From IMG/VR virus record IMGVR_UViG_3300009431_000771, positions 1 to 21,340 of that record: DNA of 21,340 nt; one strand, given 5' to 3'. Source of the stretch: a virus. The position numbers were made by a program, and so were the translations under genes. Shown here piece by piece: positions 6,982 through 12,467 of the stretch (within the stretch, counting starts at the first letter, position 1; every line of letters begins with the position of its first letter). The notes beneath the pieces are model-generated. The model ran no database searches, was not told the origin of the DNA, and saw nothing but the letters and a program-made list of their open reading frames with translations.

Positions 6982-7644
6982 CTAGTCCTTTCGTTTCCTC
7001 TCCTGGGCCGCTCTCCTCCCAACGTACTCGACCCAGCGGTTGACTCGATCGACATTCTCGAGCCATGTCTTCTCGACTTCTTCGAACGGCAGATCATCGC
7101 GAAAAGCGTAAAGTGCGTCGTCGAAAGCGGCCGAGTACCCCCGCTCTACCTCTGGGTCGATTTCGTTGCGAAAACGGTCGTGCATGAGGCGGCTCCGGAG
7201 GTCGTCTGGAGAGGGCAGCCGGGAGTAGCGGACGTAGCGGGGAGTCAGCTCGCGGCCAAGAAACCGGTTGACGGCGTCGCGGAGATCCTCGCGGTCGAGC
7301 GCTTCCAGATCGTATTGCGCGAGAAAGGCTTGCAACTGCGCAACCGGGATGGCGGCGAGGATGTCGAGCTTGTCGACATCTAGTGGCGCATGCGCCACTA
7401 AACCAGGTGGCGCATGTGGCACCTGGGCCTCGATCTGCTCGAGGTATTCGGCCGCCCGCTTCATCCGGTCGCACCGCCGCTTGCAGAGCCCGCACTCCGC
7501 TCGAGCCCACTCCCACCAGGCGCGATAGTTGTCGGGGAAATCCTCGCGGCGGGCGGCGAGGAGAAGCCGTGCGGCCTCTATAGTTCCGGAGCGTGCGGCT
7601 GCAATCAGGTCCGAGATCCGGGCGGCTTTCTCCTCGAGCGTCAT
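6982..7644 (-). CDS. Uncharacterised protein between Gam and transposase
   Basis: A 220-residue protein. Residues 18-70 (EAARLLLAARREDFPDNYRAWWEWARAECG..., then CKRRCDRMKRAAEYL) weakly resemble the DUF3102-like phage pattern in which a W-containing helix precedes a helix-turn-helix. Residues about 76-90 (HAPPGLVAHAPLD) are encoded by two adjacent palindromes and look like an inserted linker. The C-terminal half is charged and helical, with several Arg/Tyr and acidic clusters. It starts 15 nt after the Gam stop and ends at the TAG that immediately precedes the transposase ATG, so the two are probably translationally coupled. No function is assigned. Confidence 0.75.
   Translation of the reverse strand: MTLEEKAARISDLIAAARSGTIEAARLLLAARREDFPDNYRAWWEWARAECGLCKRRCDRMKRAAEYLEQIEAQVPHAPPGLVAHAPLDVDKLDILAAIPVAQLQAFLAQYDLEALDREDLRDAVNRFLGRELTPRYVRYSRLPSPDDLRSRLMHDRFRNEIDPEVERGYSAAFDDALYAFRDDLPFEEVEKTWLENVDRVNRWVEYVGRRAAQERKRKD
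7381..7426. repeat. Double palindromic element within a coding region
   Basis: TAGTGGCGCATGCGCCACTA (7381-7400) is a perfect 20-bp palindrome. CCAGGTG (7403-7409) and CACCTGG (7420-7426) form a second hairpin with a 10-nt loop. GTGGCGCATG occurs in both, 25 nt apart. The element is read in frame as HAPPGLVAHAPLD. Palindromes this exact are rare inside genes and suggest an inserted REP-like unit or a protein-binding site. Confidence 0.8.
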
Positions 7645-7659
7645 GTGTGTGTGGTCCCC

Positions 7660-8208
7660 CTATGCCTCTGCGGTCATTCCCTGGGTGAGCTCTTCGTCCT
7701 TGGGCTCGATATAGAACGTCTCGTCCTGGACGATCTGGAGGTCGAGCTGGGCGAGCTGCTCGGCGGTGAGCGTGGATCTGTCGGCGATGAGCAGCTCCTT
7801 GTTGACGGTGGCCTTGGGCTGCTTGCGGTACTTGCGGGCCCAGGGGATCGCCTTCATGGCTTCGGCCAGGACCTGGAGCGTGCGGTAGCGTTTGCCGCGC
7901 TTGATCTTGTGGTTGCCCAGGCGGAAGCCGAGCTTGCCGTGGACGAACTCGATCGACTTGCGGTCCTTGGGGAACTCGCCCGGGTTCTCCTGTGCCCAGG
8001 CTTCGAGCTCCAGGACGGCGTCGTTGAGGTCGCGGTTGAGACGGTCGACGCGGTCCTCGTAGGGGATTCGGATTTCGTGGATCTTCGCGTCCATTTCGAT
8101 CGTGAGCGCGTTGAGATCCCGCTGCAGCTCGACGGCGCGGCCGGTGGCGGCCTCGGCCTCGGCGCGGGTACGGATGGCGTTGCGGTGCTTGGCCTTTATG
8201 CGGGGCAT
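7660..8208 (-). CDS. gam: Gam-like host-nuclease inhibitor / DNA-end binding protein
   Basis: A 182-residue protein of near-typical Gam length (Mu Gam is about 174). A long N-terminal helix (residues 10-75, e.g. AELQ-type heptads and RVDRLNRDLNDAVLELEAW) is followed by the family's core pattern: an aromatic/NP segment WAQENPGEF, SIEFVHGKLGFRLGNHKI (85-102) and the later W-A-R-K...TVNKELL segment. Mu Gam is a Ku-like dimer that protects linear phage DNA ends from host exonucleases. The start has GAGGAGA upstream and overlaps the end of the previous gene by 13 nt. Position directly before the transposition genes fits early expression. Confidence 0.85.
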   Translation of the reverse strand: MPRIKAKHRNAIRTRAEAEAATGRAVELQRDLNALTIEMDAKIHEIRIPYEDRVDRLNRDLNDAVLELEAWAQENPGEFPKDRKSIEFVHGKLGFRLGNHKIKRGKRYRTLQVLAEAMKAIPWARKYRKQPKATVNKELLIADRSTLTAEQLAQLDLQIVQDETFYIEPKDEELTQGMTAEA

Positions 8209-9110
8209 GGGGCGGTCTCCTCTCTCTTGCCTTCAGCGGCCAGCATCCAGGTGTCGGCCTCGGTGCGGCGGAACGTGCGGCTGTGGGCGATGAGAGTGGC
8301 CTGGACGGCTGATACGGTGAGCGTCGTGGGCCAGCGCTTGCGCAGGACGTTGGTGATTGCCTCCACGGACATCGCCCCGCTATACAACGCTTCCGTGATG
8401 GACGCTGTGAGGCGGGGCTGCGGGGACGCCGACTCCCCCCCGGCGGGAGCCGAGTCGGGGAAGGAGATTCCCTCGTCGGCAACATCGCCGCCGGAGCCGG
8501 GAGTCGGCGAAATCCTGGGGGGGACGGCCGTGACGGTGTGGTTGTGGCCGACGACGAGCTCGCGGACGCCGGGCACGGCCATCACGTGGGCGTGCTTCGA
8601 GCGCAAGCGCTCTTCTGATCTAGCGAGGCGGTCGCGGTCGGCGGCGACGTTGGTGAGGCGGGACTGCAGCTCGGTGATCTGGCGGTCCTTGTCGTTGAGC
8701 TGGTTGAGCAGTTCGCCGTTGGCACTGGCGAGTTGGCTGCTCTCTGCGGCGCCGGCAACGAGCTGGTCGTACTGGCGATCGATGCGGGCGTTGGCTTCCT
8801 TGAGCTGGGCCTCCAGCTCGTTGATGCCGGGGGGCAGCGTGGAGTCTACCACGGAGGACACGGATTGCACGGAGGGACGATCGCCGACCTTGCCGGAGTG
8901 TACGCACAGCGGGAGGGGCCAGAGGCGTTGCAAAGCGCGCTGCGCCTCCACGGCGGAGGTCTCCAGGTTCATCAGCAGGCAGAGCAGGTCCTCCACCTGG
9001 TCGCGGTCGTCCTGGGTGCAGGAGAGGGCGACGAAGGGGGCTGTGTCGGTTTCGATGGCCTCTGCCAGGTCGGCGTCGGTGTTCGGCGGTATCTGGGTGT
9101 GGATGTTCAT
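8196..9110 (-). CDS. Coiled-coil protein with C-terminal winged (HARE-HTH-like) domain
   Basis: A 304-residue protein. It has a helical N-terminus, then a linker at about 79-92 containing SVQSVSSVVDS from the CACGGA repeats, a long coiled coil (about 96-172, with LNDKDRQITELQSRL), a Pro/Gly-rich spacer and a compact C-terminal domain (233-291, from RLTASITEALYSGAMSVEAI to TEADTWML). That last domain has the helix pattern and the final T-W-x-L strand of HARE-HTH-type winged domains. A similar module is in the plus-strand protein at 17885-18469. It starts with GAAAGGACAC (9119-9128) and an ATGA overlap with the preceding gene. Likely DNA-associated; exact role unknown. Confidence 0.7.
   Translation of the reverse strand: MNIHTQIPPNTDADLAEAIETDTAPFVALSCTQDDRDQVEDLLCLLMNLETSAVEAQRALQRLWPLPLCVHSGKVGDRPSVQSVSSVVDSTLPPGINELEAQLKEANARIDRQYDQLVAGAAESSQLASANGELLNQLNDKDRQITELQSRLTNVAADRDRLARSEERLRSKHAHVMAVPGVRELVVGHNHTVTAVPPRISPTPGSGGDVADEGISFPDSAPAGGESASPQPRLTASITEALYSGAMSVEAITNVLRKRWPTTLTVSAVQATLIAHSRTFRRTEADTWMLAAEGKREETAPCPA
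8850..8876. repeat. 9-nt tandem repeat CACGGANNN x3 inside a coding region
   Basis: The adjacent units are CACGGAGGA, CACGGATTG and CACGGAGGG. They translate on the minus strand into SVxSV-type residues between the N-terminal and coiled-coil parts of the 304-residue protein. They have the same unit as at 5191-5208. The period is a multiple of three, so the frame is preserved. Confidence 0.8.
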
Positions 9111-9406
9111 GCGGGTGTGTGTCCTTTCGTTGCGTCCCGTGCGATGAGTTGCTGTACGATGCGGCCGGCCTCGCGTAGGTGGAGTGGGAGCGCCTGCGCC
9201 TCCGCAATGGCCTGCTTAAGCCCGTGACCGCAGTATCCTCGATCGATCATCTCGCGGGCCTTGAACGCCTGCTGAGCGGAGTCGATATGCGTGGCCAGGC
9301 CGTCGAGGAGATTGCTCGGCATCGTGCGAGTCTGGACCTCTCGTTGCCTGCGCGCAAAGCGGCGCCGGCCGGCCTCGAAGTCCAGCACTCTGGATCTGTC
9401 TGTCAT
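9107..9406 (-). CDS. Small basic helical protein
   Basis: A 99-residue protein with a basic N-terminus (RRRFARRQREVQTR), a helical middle (NLLDGLATHIDSAQQAFKAR) and a Gly-Tyr-Cys-Gly-His turn before another helix. It starts behind GAAAGGACAC (9415-9424), and its ends overlap both neighbours by 4 nt (ATGA type). There are no membrane segments and only one cysteine, so it differs from the zinc-ribbon group just upstream. No family recognised; operon position suggests an early accessory function. Confidence 0.7.
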   Translation of the reverse strand: MTDRSRVLDFEAGRRRFARRQREVQTRTMPSNLLDGLATHIDSAQQAFKAREMIDRGYCGHGLKQAIAEAQALPLHLREAGRIVQQLIARDATKGHTPA

Positions 9407-9729
9407 GCGTGTGCGTGTCCTTTCGTCAGGGTCAGGGGCATTACGGGGCGGATGAAGCCTCCGACGATGCGGAGGCCGTGAGAGGTTAGTGCGAGCCGCA
9501 CGGGGGCAGAGAGATTTGTCGCTCGGCCCGCGTTGCGGCGGGAGTCATCGCGCTCAGTCTTTCCCGTGGTCTTCCGGGGGGCGCCTGTTGGGGCGTCGCC
9601 CGTTATCTTTGGCGGGACCTTGCGGACCCCGGCTCGCGGCAGAAGAGTGTTGTCGTAGACGGCCGTGACGAAGAACGCCAGGCCCCAGAATGCCGAGATG
9701 GCGATGCCGGCGTGAATGAGTGTCACCAT
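9403..9729 (-). CDS. Small membrane-anchored protein
   Basis: A 108-residue protein with one N-terminal hydrophobic helix (about residues 4-24, IHAGIAISAFWGLAFFVTAVY) followed by a basic cytoplasmic-type tail rich in Lys, Arg, Thr and Pro. The ATG lies inside the last codons of the preceding zinc-ribbon gene (stop at 9723), so the pair is translationally coupled. The arrangement copies the upstream pair at 9971-10452, where a zinc-ribbon protein is also followed by an overlapping one-helix membrane protein. Function unknown. Confidence 0.65.
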   Translation of the reverse strand: MVTLIHAGIAISAFWGLAFFVTAVYDNTLLPRAGVRKVPPKITGDAPTGAPRKTTGKTERDDSRRNAGRATNLSAPVRLALTSHGLRIVGGFIRPVMPLTLTKGHAHA

Positions 9730-9974
9730 TGCTGTGGCCTCCAGTCGACGCAGTCCTTGGTGGTGCAGTGGGCCTGGGCCACGTCCGAGAACGTGACGCG
9801 GTAGTGCAGCCTGCCGGTCTTGCAGACCGGGCAGTCGATCTTGCCCGATCCCCAGCGCTTGGGGGCGAGGTCGGCCAGGATGGCGCGGCGAACGCGCTCC
9901 TGGTCGATCGTCCAGGTGGCCGTGCGGCGGACCACCGATTGCGACGTTGGCGTGAGTCCGGTGATGGGGCTCAT
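9723..9974 (-). CDS. Small zinc-ribbon protein
   Basis: An 83-residue protein. IDCPVCKTGRLHY at 47-58 and HCTTKDC at 69-75 give a C48-C51...C70-C75 four-cysteine ribbon. The segment from IDCPVC to the second cysteine pair resembles that of the 99-residue protein at 10153-10452 (IDCPVCGCRASLHF...AVHCDG), suggesting paralogy. The N-terminal half is helical (RVRRAILADLAPKRW). It starts behind GAAAGGACAC (9981-9990) and an ATGA overlap. Zinc ribbons of this kind often bind nucleic acid; this is not shown here. Confidence 0.7.
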   Translation of the reverse strand: MSPITGLTPTSQSVVRRTATWTIDQERVRRAILADLAPKRWGSGKIDCPVCKTGRLHYRVTFSDVAQAHCTTKDCVDWRPQQW

Positions 9975-10156
9975 GGGAGTGTGTCCTTTCCCTGCGGGTT
10001 GTAGCGGCGCTTGCGGAGCTCGTCCTCGAGGCGGCGGATTGTGCGGTCGCGGAGCTGCAGGCGGGGGTGCACAATGCGGCCCTTGTCGATGTAGCCGAGT
10101 ACGTAGCCGATCAGCAGGCAGACGACGGGGACGACGACGTAGATGAGGAAGGTCAT
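9971..10156 (-). CDS. Small one-helix membrane protein
   Basis: A 61-residue protein. Residues 2-22 (TFLIYVVVPVVCLLIGYVLGY) are a clear transmembrane helix, followed by a basic amphipathic tail (RLQLRDRTIRRLEDELRKRR) that could form a coiled coil at the membrane face. The ATG overlaps the stop of the 99-residue zinc-ribbon gene (ATGA), and its own stop overlaps the next zinc-ribbon start. Strict overlaps on both sides argue for a real gene. Role unknown; membrane targeting of its zinc-ribbon partner is one possibility. Confidence 0.65.
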   Translation of the reverse strand: MTFLIYVVVPVVCLLIGYVLGYIDKGRIVHPRLQLRDRTIRRLEDELRKRRYNPQGKDTLP

Positions 10157-10452
10157 GGCTGCGCCTCCTCTTCGGCCGGCGCCTCGTCCTGGAAGTCGAC
10201 GCAGGGGTGATAGCCGGTGACCTTGTCGGGGTCCTTGGCGTCGTTGTGCATGGGGATCCGGCCGTCGCAGTGGACGGCGAGCGCGCCGTTCTTCGCGAGG
10301 GCGAAGTGGAGGGAGGCGCGGCAGCCGCACACGGGGCAGTCGATCGAGGCCGCGTCGTAGAGAGAGACTAACCAATCGGGACAGCAGGCGAGGTAGTCCG
10401 CGATTGTCTGCCGGGCCATCTTGGCGAAGGGCGCGTTGGGGTTAGTAGGCAT
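10153..10452 (-). CDS. Zinc-ribbon protein
   Basis: A 99-residue protein with cysteines C39, C42, C44 and C62 in SIDCPVCGCRASLHF and AVHCDGR, plus a later HPC (C84). A helical N-terminus precedes the ribbon and an acidic tail (EAPAEEE) ends it. GGAGG lies 9 nt before the ATG, within the tiny ORF upstream. It resembles the 83-residue protein at 9723-9974 around the first cysteine pair. Likely a small metal-binding early protein of unknown target. Confidence 0.7.
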   Translation of the reverse strand: MPTNPNAPFAKMARQTIADYLACCPDWLVSLYDAASIDCPVCGCRASLHFALAKNGALAVHCDGRIPMHNDAKDPDKVTGYHPCVDFQDEAPAEEEAQP

Positions 10453-10507
10453 AGCGGGCCTCCTGGTTGCGGCCGCGTGCGAGCTGGATCAGGATCTTGG
10501 CCATCAT
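10442..10507 (-). CDS. Possible 21-residue leader peptide
   Basis: The short frame MMAKILIQLARGRNQEARYAY begins inside the stop of the 55-residue zinc-ribbon gene (TAATG) and ends 8 nt inside the next gene. It carries the GGAGG that serves the downstream start. It may be a real micro-peptide or merely the route for coupled re-initiation. Length and lack of homology make this uncertain. Confidence 0.3.
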   Translation of the reverse strand: MMAKILIQLARGRNQEARYAY

Positions 10508-10674
10508 TACACCTGCTCCATGACGTCATTCGATGCGCAGGCGGGGCAGAACACAGAGTCTTCCAGCCACGCCTCTTCGGGGGCGGTCATCGGCCGCAAC
10601 TCGGGATCCGTCCTCACCGTTACGGTGTACTTGACGTGACAGGTGAGGCATTCGTGCTTGCGTGACTTGTTCAT
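10507..10674 (-). CDS. 55-residue CxxC...CxxC zinc-ribbon protein
   Basis: The frame has an excellent start (GAAAGGACAC at 10683-10692, then ATG). Cysteines C9 and C12 (HECLTCHVKY) and C43 and C46 (FCPACAS) form a classic four-cysteine ribbon separated by a short beta/acidic segment. It is the first of three small zinc-ribbon genes in a row on this operon. Such proteins often modulate RNA polymerase or nucleases in phages, but this one has no recognised relative. Confidence 0.7.
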   Translation of the reverse strand: MNKSRKHECLTCHVKYTVTVRTDPELRPMTAPEEAWLEDSVFCPACASNDVMEQV

Positions 10675-10719
10675 TTCTCGCCGTGTCCTTTCTGTTCTCG
10701 TGTTCTCGTGCTCTCGGGG

Positions 10720-11484
10720 TTAGAGGTTGCCTTCGGCGTAGATGTTTGCGTCCCAGTTGGCGTTTTTCCATTCGAAGCGGGCGGTGCGACAGACGAGGTG
10801 GGCGTCTTCCTCGAGGCCGATCTCGACGCAGAGAAAATCCGGGTTGTCCTTGAGCCAGTGCATCAGCTTCGGGGCATTGGGCTCGTAGTTTCCATTGCCG
10901 CCGGGTACATAGGTGCGAGCGGCGTTGAGCGCCTCGGCCTTGGACTGCGGCAGCGTCCGGACCTGGGAGAGGTTGCCGCCGCCGGTGTAGATGGATTTAT
11001 CCAGCCAGAGCCGTTGAACGAGGTACACCGTCGGATTCCTGACGGGGTCATATTCCTCGACCTGCCACAGCGTGTGATAGATTGGATTGCCGTCGTCCCC
11101 CAGAAGTCCACCCAGAAGGCCGTCAGCGTCGAGGGCATGCTTGGCCGGCAGCTCCTGGGTTCCGAACTCGAGGTGCCACTCCTGGTCGCCGGCCTCGCGG
11201 GGCACGCCGTCGTTGAAGTCGCTCGAGCGGTTGCGCGTGGAGGGCGATGTCCAGGTGATCGTGACGGTGTCTCTGCCGCCGCCAGAGCTGACCGTGATGG
11301 TGCGCAGGACGAGCGGATAGTCGGTGCCGGACTCGGTGTGAATCAGGATGTCGCCCCGCGTGTAGCCCTGTGTGGCCGCCTCGGCTTCGCCCTGGTCGTA
11401 GTCGGTCCAGAACGTGCGGACCAACTGGGCCTTGCCCTCGTCGTCCGCGCCGAACCTGGGACTGCCGTCTGCCTCATGCCACAT
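10720..11484 (-). CDS. Orphan 254-residue early protein
   Basis: A soluble protein rich in beta structure and aromatic residues: RTFWTDYDQGEAEA, TVSSGGGRDTVTITWTSPS, then HTLWQVEEYDPVRNPTVYLVQRLWLD and a helical SKAEALNAARTY segment. There is no signal peptide or membrane helix. The ATG overlaps the stop of the 30-residue ORF, and GGA sits about 8 nt upstream. It is the largest gene between the early promoter and the Gam region, so it is produced early. I do not recognise a family; counter-defence or host take-over are possible roles by position only. Confidence 0.7.
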   Translation of the reverse strand: MWHEADGSPRFGADDEGKAQLVRTFWTDYDQGEAEAATQGYTRGDILIHTESGTDYPLVLRTITVSSGGGRDTVTITWTSPSTRNRSSDFNDGVPREAGDQEWHLEFGTQELPAKHALDADGLLGGLLGDDGNPIYHTLWQVEEYDPVRNPTVYLVQRLWLDKSIYTGGGNLSQVRTLPQSKAEALNAARTYVPGGNGNYEPNAPKLMHWLKDNPDFLCVEIGLEEDAHLVCRTARFEWKNANWDANIYAEGNL

Positions 11485-11566
11485 CGGGGGATTCCTTCGT
11501 AAACCTGGCGCGCGCTTCCTTCATCTGTCGCAGTTGTTCGGCGGCCGCCTCGATTTCCTCGTTCAT
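11474..11566 (-). CDS. 30-residue ORF with strong start signal
   Basis: The frame begins MNEEIEAAAEQLRQMKEARA and ends at a TGA overlapping the start of the 254-residue gene. It has GAAAGGACAC (11572-11581) at proper distance and overlaps the stop of the gene before it. The peptide would be one amphipathic helix. The consistent start signal makes translation likely, though it may serve mainly to couple expression of the next gene. Confidence 0.5.
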   Translation of the reverse strand: MNEEIEAAAEQLRQMKEARARFTKESPDVA

Positions 11567-11805
11567 GCGTTGTGTCCTTTCCGTTCGACCAGGCGGCGGA
11601 GATGGGCCGTGACTTGTTCCCGGTACCGGCCGGCGTTGCCGCGCGTGGATGCTCGGTGAAAGGCGCGGACGGTCTGATTGTGAGGAATCCCGAGACGCTT
11701 GCAGACGGCCTTGAGGTCAGTCCGCGCCGTGACGAGCATCTGGCGCATTTCAAGGTTTACCGGGTGCCACTTGCCCCACTCTGCCCTATTGCTGTCAGAG
11801 TTCAC
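11563..11805 (-). CDS. Small helix-turn-helix-like regulator
   Basis: An 80-residue protein starting at GTG (11805), behind GAAAGGACAC (11811-11820); GTGA overlaps the stop of the preceding gene. A longer upstream frame exists but lacks a start signal. LKAVCKRLGIPHNQTVRAFHRAS (about 31-53) has the spacing of a helix-turn-helix, followed by an Arg-rich helix. Second position in the early operon is where Mu-like phages carry Ner-type regulators, so an early autoregulator is plausible. This is inference from position and fold. Confidence 0.6.
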   Translation of the reverse strand: MNSDSNRAEWGKWHPVNLEMRQMLVTARTDLKAVCKRLGIPHNQTVRAFHRASTRGNAGRYREQVTAHLRRLVERKGHNA

Positions 11806-12341
11806 GTTTGGTGTCCTTTCTCCGTGCTCATTTGACCTTGCCTTGTGCCTGGTGATTGTGCATTCGCCGTACTGGACTTCGGCAGCATGTCCCGTAGCTC
11901 GCCGCAGCAACGAGCCATCCAGTCTGTTGGTTTCTCGATGTGCGCGTGAATGCTAACGTCAATCTGCCACGCTATCAGTGAGTAGTTGACGTGTGCCAAG
12001 AATTGCACCCATGCATGCTCTCGCGCTTTCCGTTCCATCAACGCTGCGGGAAAAACCTGCGGATCTGTCGCAACCACAGGCGCAGCCGGTGCCAGTCTGG
12101 CGCGAGCCTGCAACCGCACAGCGTGCATCTTCTGCGGTTCGGGGGGGGGGTTAGCAATTCGCCAATCACATTCGTCGCGCTCGGCCTCTTGCCGCGTCCT
12201 CCGCAGCGCGCCCCCATGCTTGGCCATGAACATCGTCGCCCCCTGCGAAAATCGGCCAATGGCGCGAGCGTCATCGGAACTGTGGACGTGCCCGCATCGC
12301 TCACAGGCACGGCGAACAAAGCGTTTGACGGATACATTCAT
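11802..12341 (-). CDS. First gene of the early operon, unknown
   Basis: A 179-residue basic protein; the ATG at 12341 is chosen because the upstream extension is encoded by the 40-nt direct repeat and promoter. Residues about 13-16 (CERC) and the following His could bind metal. A C10 tract in the gene (plus-strand G10 at 12141-12150) encodes three prolines. The middle is Arg/Ala-rich, and the C-terminal part (HAWVQFLAHVNYSLIAWQIDVS) is hydrophobic-aromatic. The ribosome binding site is weak. The last codons run through the second copy of the 40-nt repeat. No family recognised; the homopolymer makes it a candidate for slippage-driven on/off variation. Confidence 0.55.
   Translation of the reverse strand: MNVSVKRFVRRACERCGHVHSSDDARAIGRFSQGATMFMAKHGGALRRTRQEAERDECDWRIANPPPEPQKMHAVRLQARARLAPAAPVVATDPQVFPAALMERKAREHAWVQFLAHVNYSLIAWQIDVSIHAHIEKPTDWMARCCGELRDMLPKSSTANAQSPGTRQGQMSTEKGHQT
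11821..11860. repeat. 40-nt direct repeat, copy 1
   Basis: This matches 12342-12381 with a single mismatch at the fifth base; the last 35 nt are identical. This copy lies over the end of the first early gene, just before the start signal of the HTH-like gene. In both places the repeat ends with an ATGAGC on the minus strand, upstream of a gene start. Confidence 0.85.
12141..12150. repeat. G10 homopolymer in an early gene
   Basis: Ten consecutive G on the plus strand (C10 in the coding sense) lie near the middle of the first early gene. Tracts of this length are prone to polymerase slippage, and any change that is not a multiple of three would truncate the protein. It may also be a sequencing hot spot for indels. 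Confidence 0.7.
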
Positions 12342-12381
12342 TCCGCGCTCATTTGACCTTGCCTTGTGCCTGGTGATTGTG
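12342..12381. repeat. 40-nt direct repeat, copy 2 (promoter-proximal)
   Basis: This copy covers the transcribed leader of the early operon, between the predicted -10 element and the ATG of the first gene. Its partner is at 11821-11860. The position suggests a duplicated leader/ribosome-loading segment or an operator rather than chance. Confidence 0.85.
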
Positions 12382-12409
12382 TATACTCCCAATGTCAACC
12401 GCGTGTCAT
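12380..12409 (-). promoter_or_regulatory. Predicted early promoter
   Basis: On the minus strand ATGACA (12404-12409) and TATACA (12380-12385) are separated by 18 nt, a fair sigma-70 match. It faces the early operon, 38 nt before the first ATG. The region upstream carries the operator-like repeats, so the repressor bound there could block it. Confidence 0.5.
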
Positions 12410-12422
12410 TACAGGGAATGTA

Positions 12423-12465
12423 ATAGGTTTTTCGATAGAACGCAACAGGTTTCTATAGGTTTTTC
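12423..12465. promoter_or_regulatory. Operator-like repeats upstream of the repressor
   Basis: ATAGGTTTTTC occurs at 12423-12433 and 12455-12465, and a related CAGGTTTC at 12446-12453. The outer copies are 32 nt apart, about three helical turns. They lie between the early promoter and the repressor start, the expected place for repressor and early-regulator binding. A short inverted pair ATTAC/GTAAT flanks the left side. Binding is inferred from position and repetition. Confidence 0.5.
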
Positions 12466-12467
12466 TT

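Noticed and set aside
4510-7383. Long plus-strand frames of 506 and 450 residues
   Set aside because: They are antisense shadows of the MuB- and MuA-like genes, created by high GC at third positions; Gly/Val/Ala-rich and without start signals.
5188-8876. CRISPR array from repeated CACGGA units
   Set aside because: Units are adjacent 9-mers without spacers, lie inside coding sequence, and no cas gene is present.
7414-9147. Plus-strand frame of 577 residues
   Set aside because: It lies antisense to the Gam-like and coiled-coil genes; composition is typical of a GC shadow.
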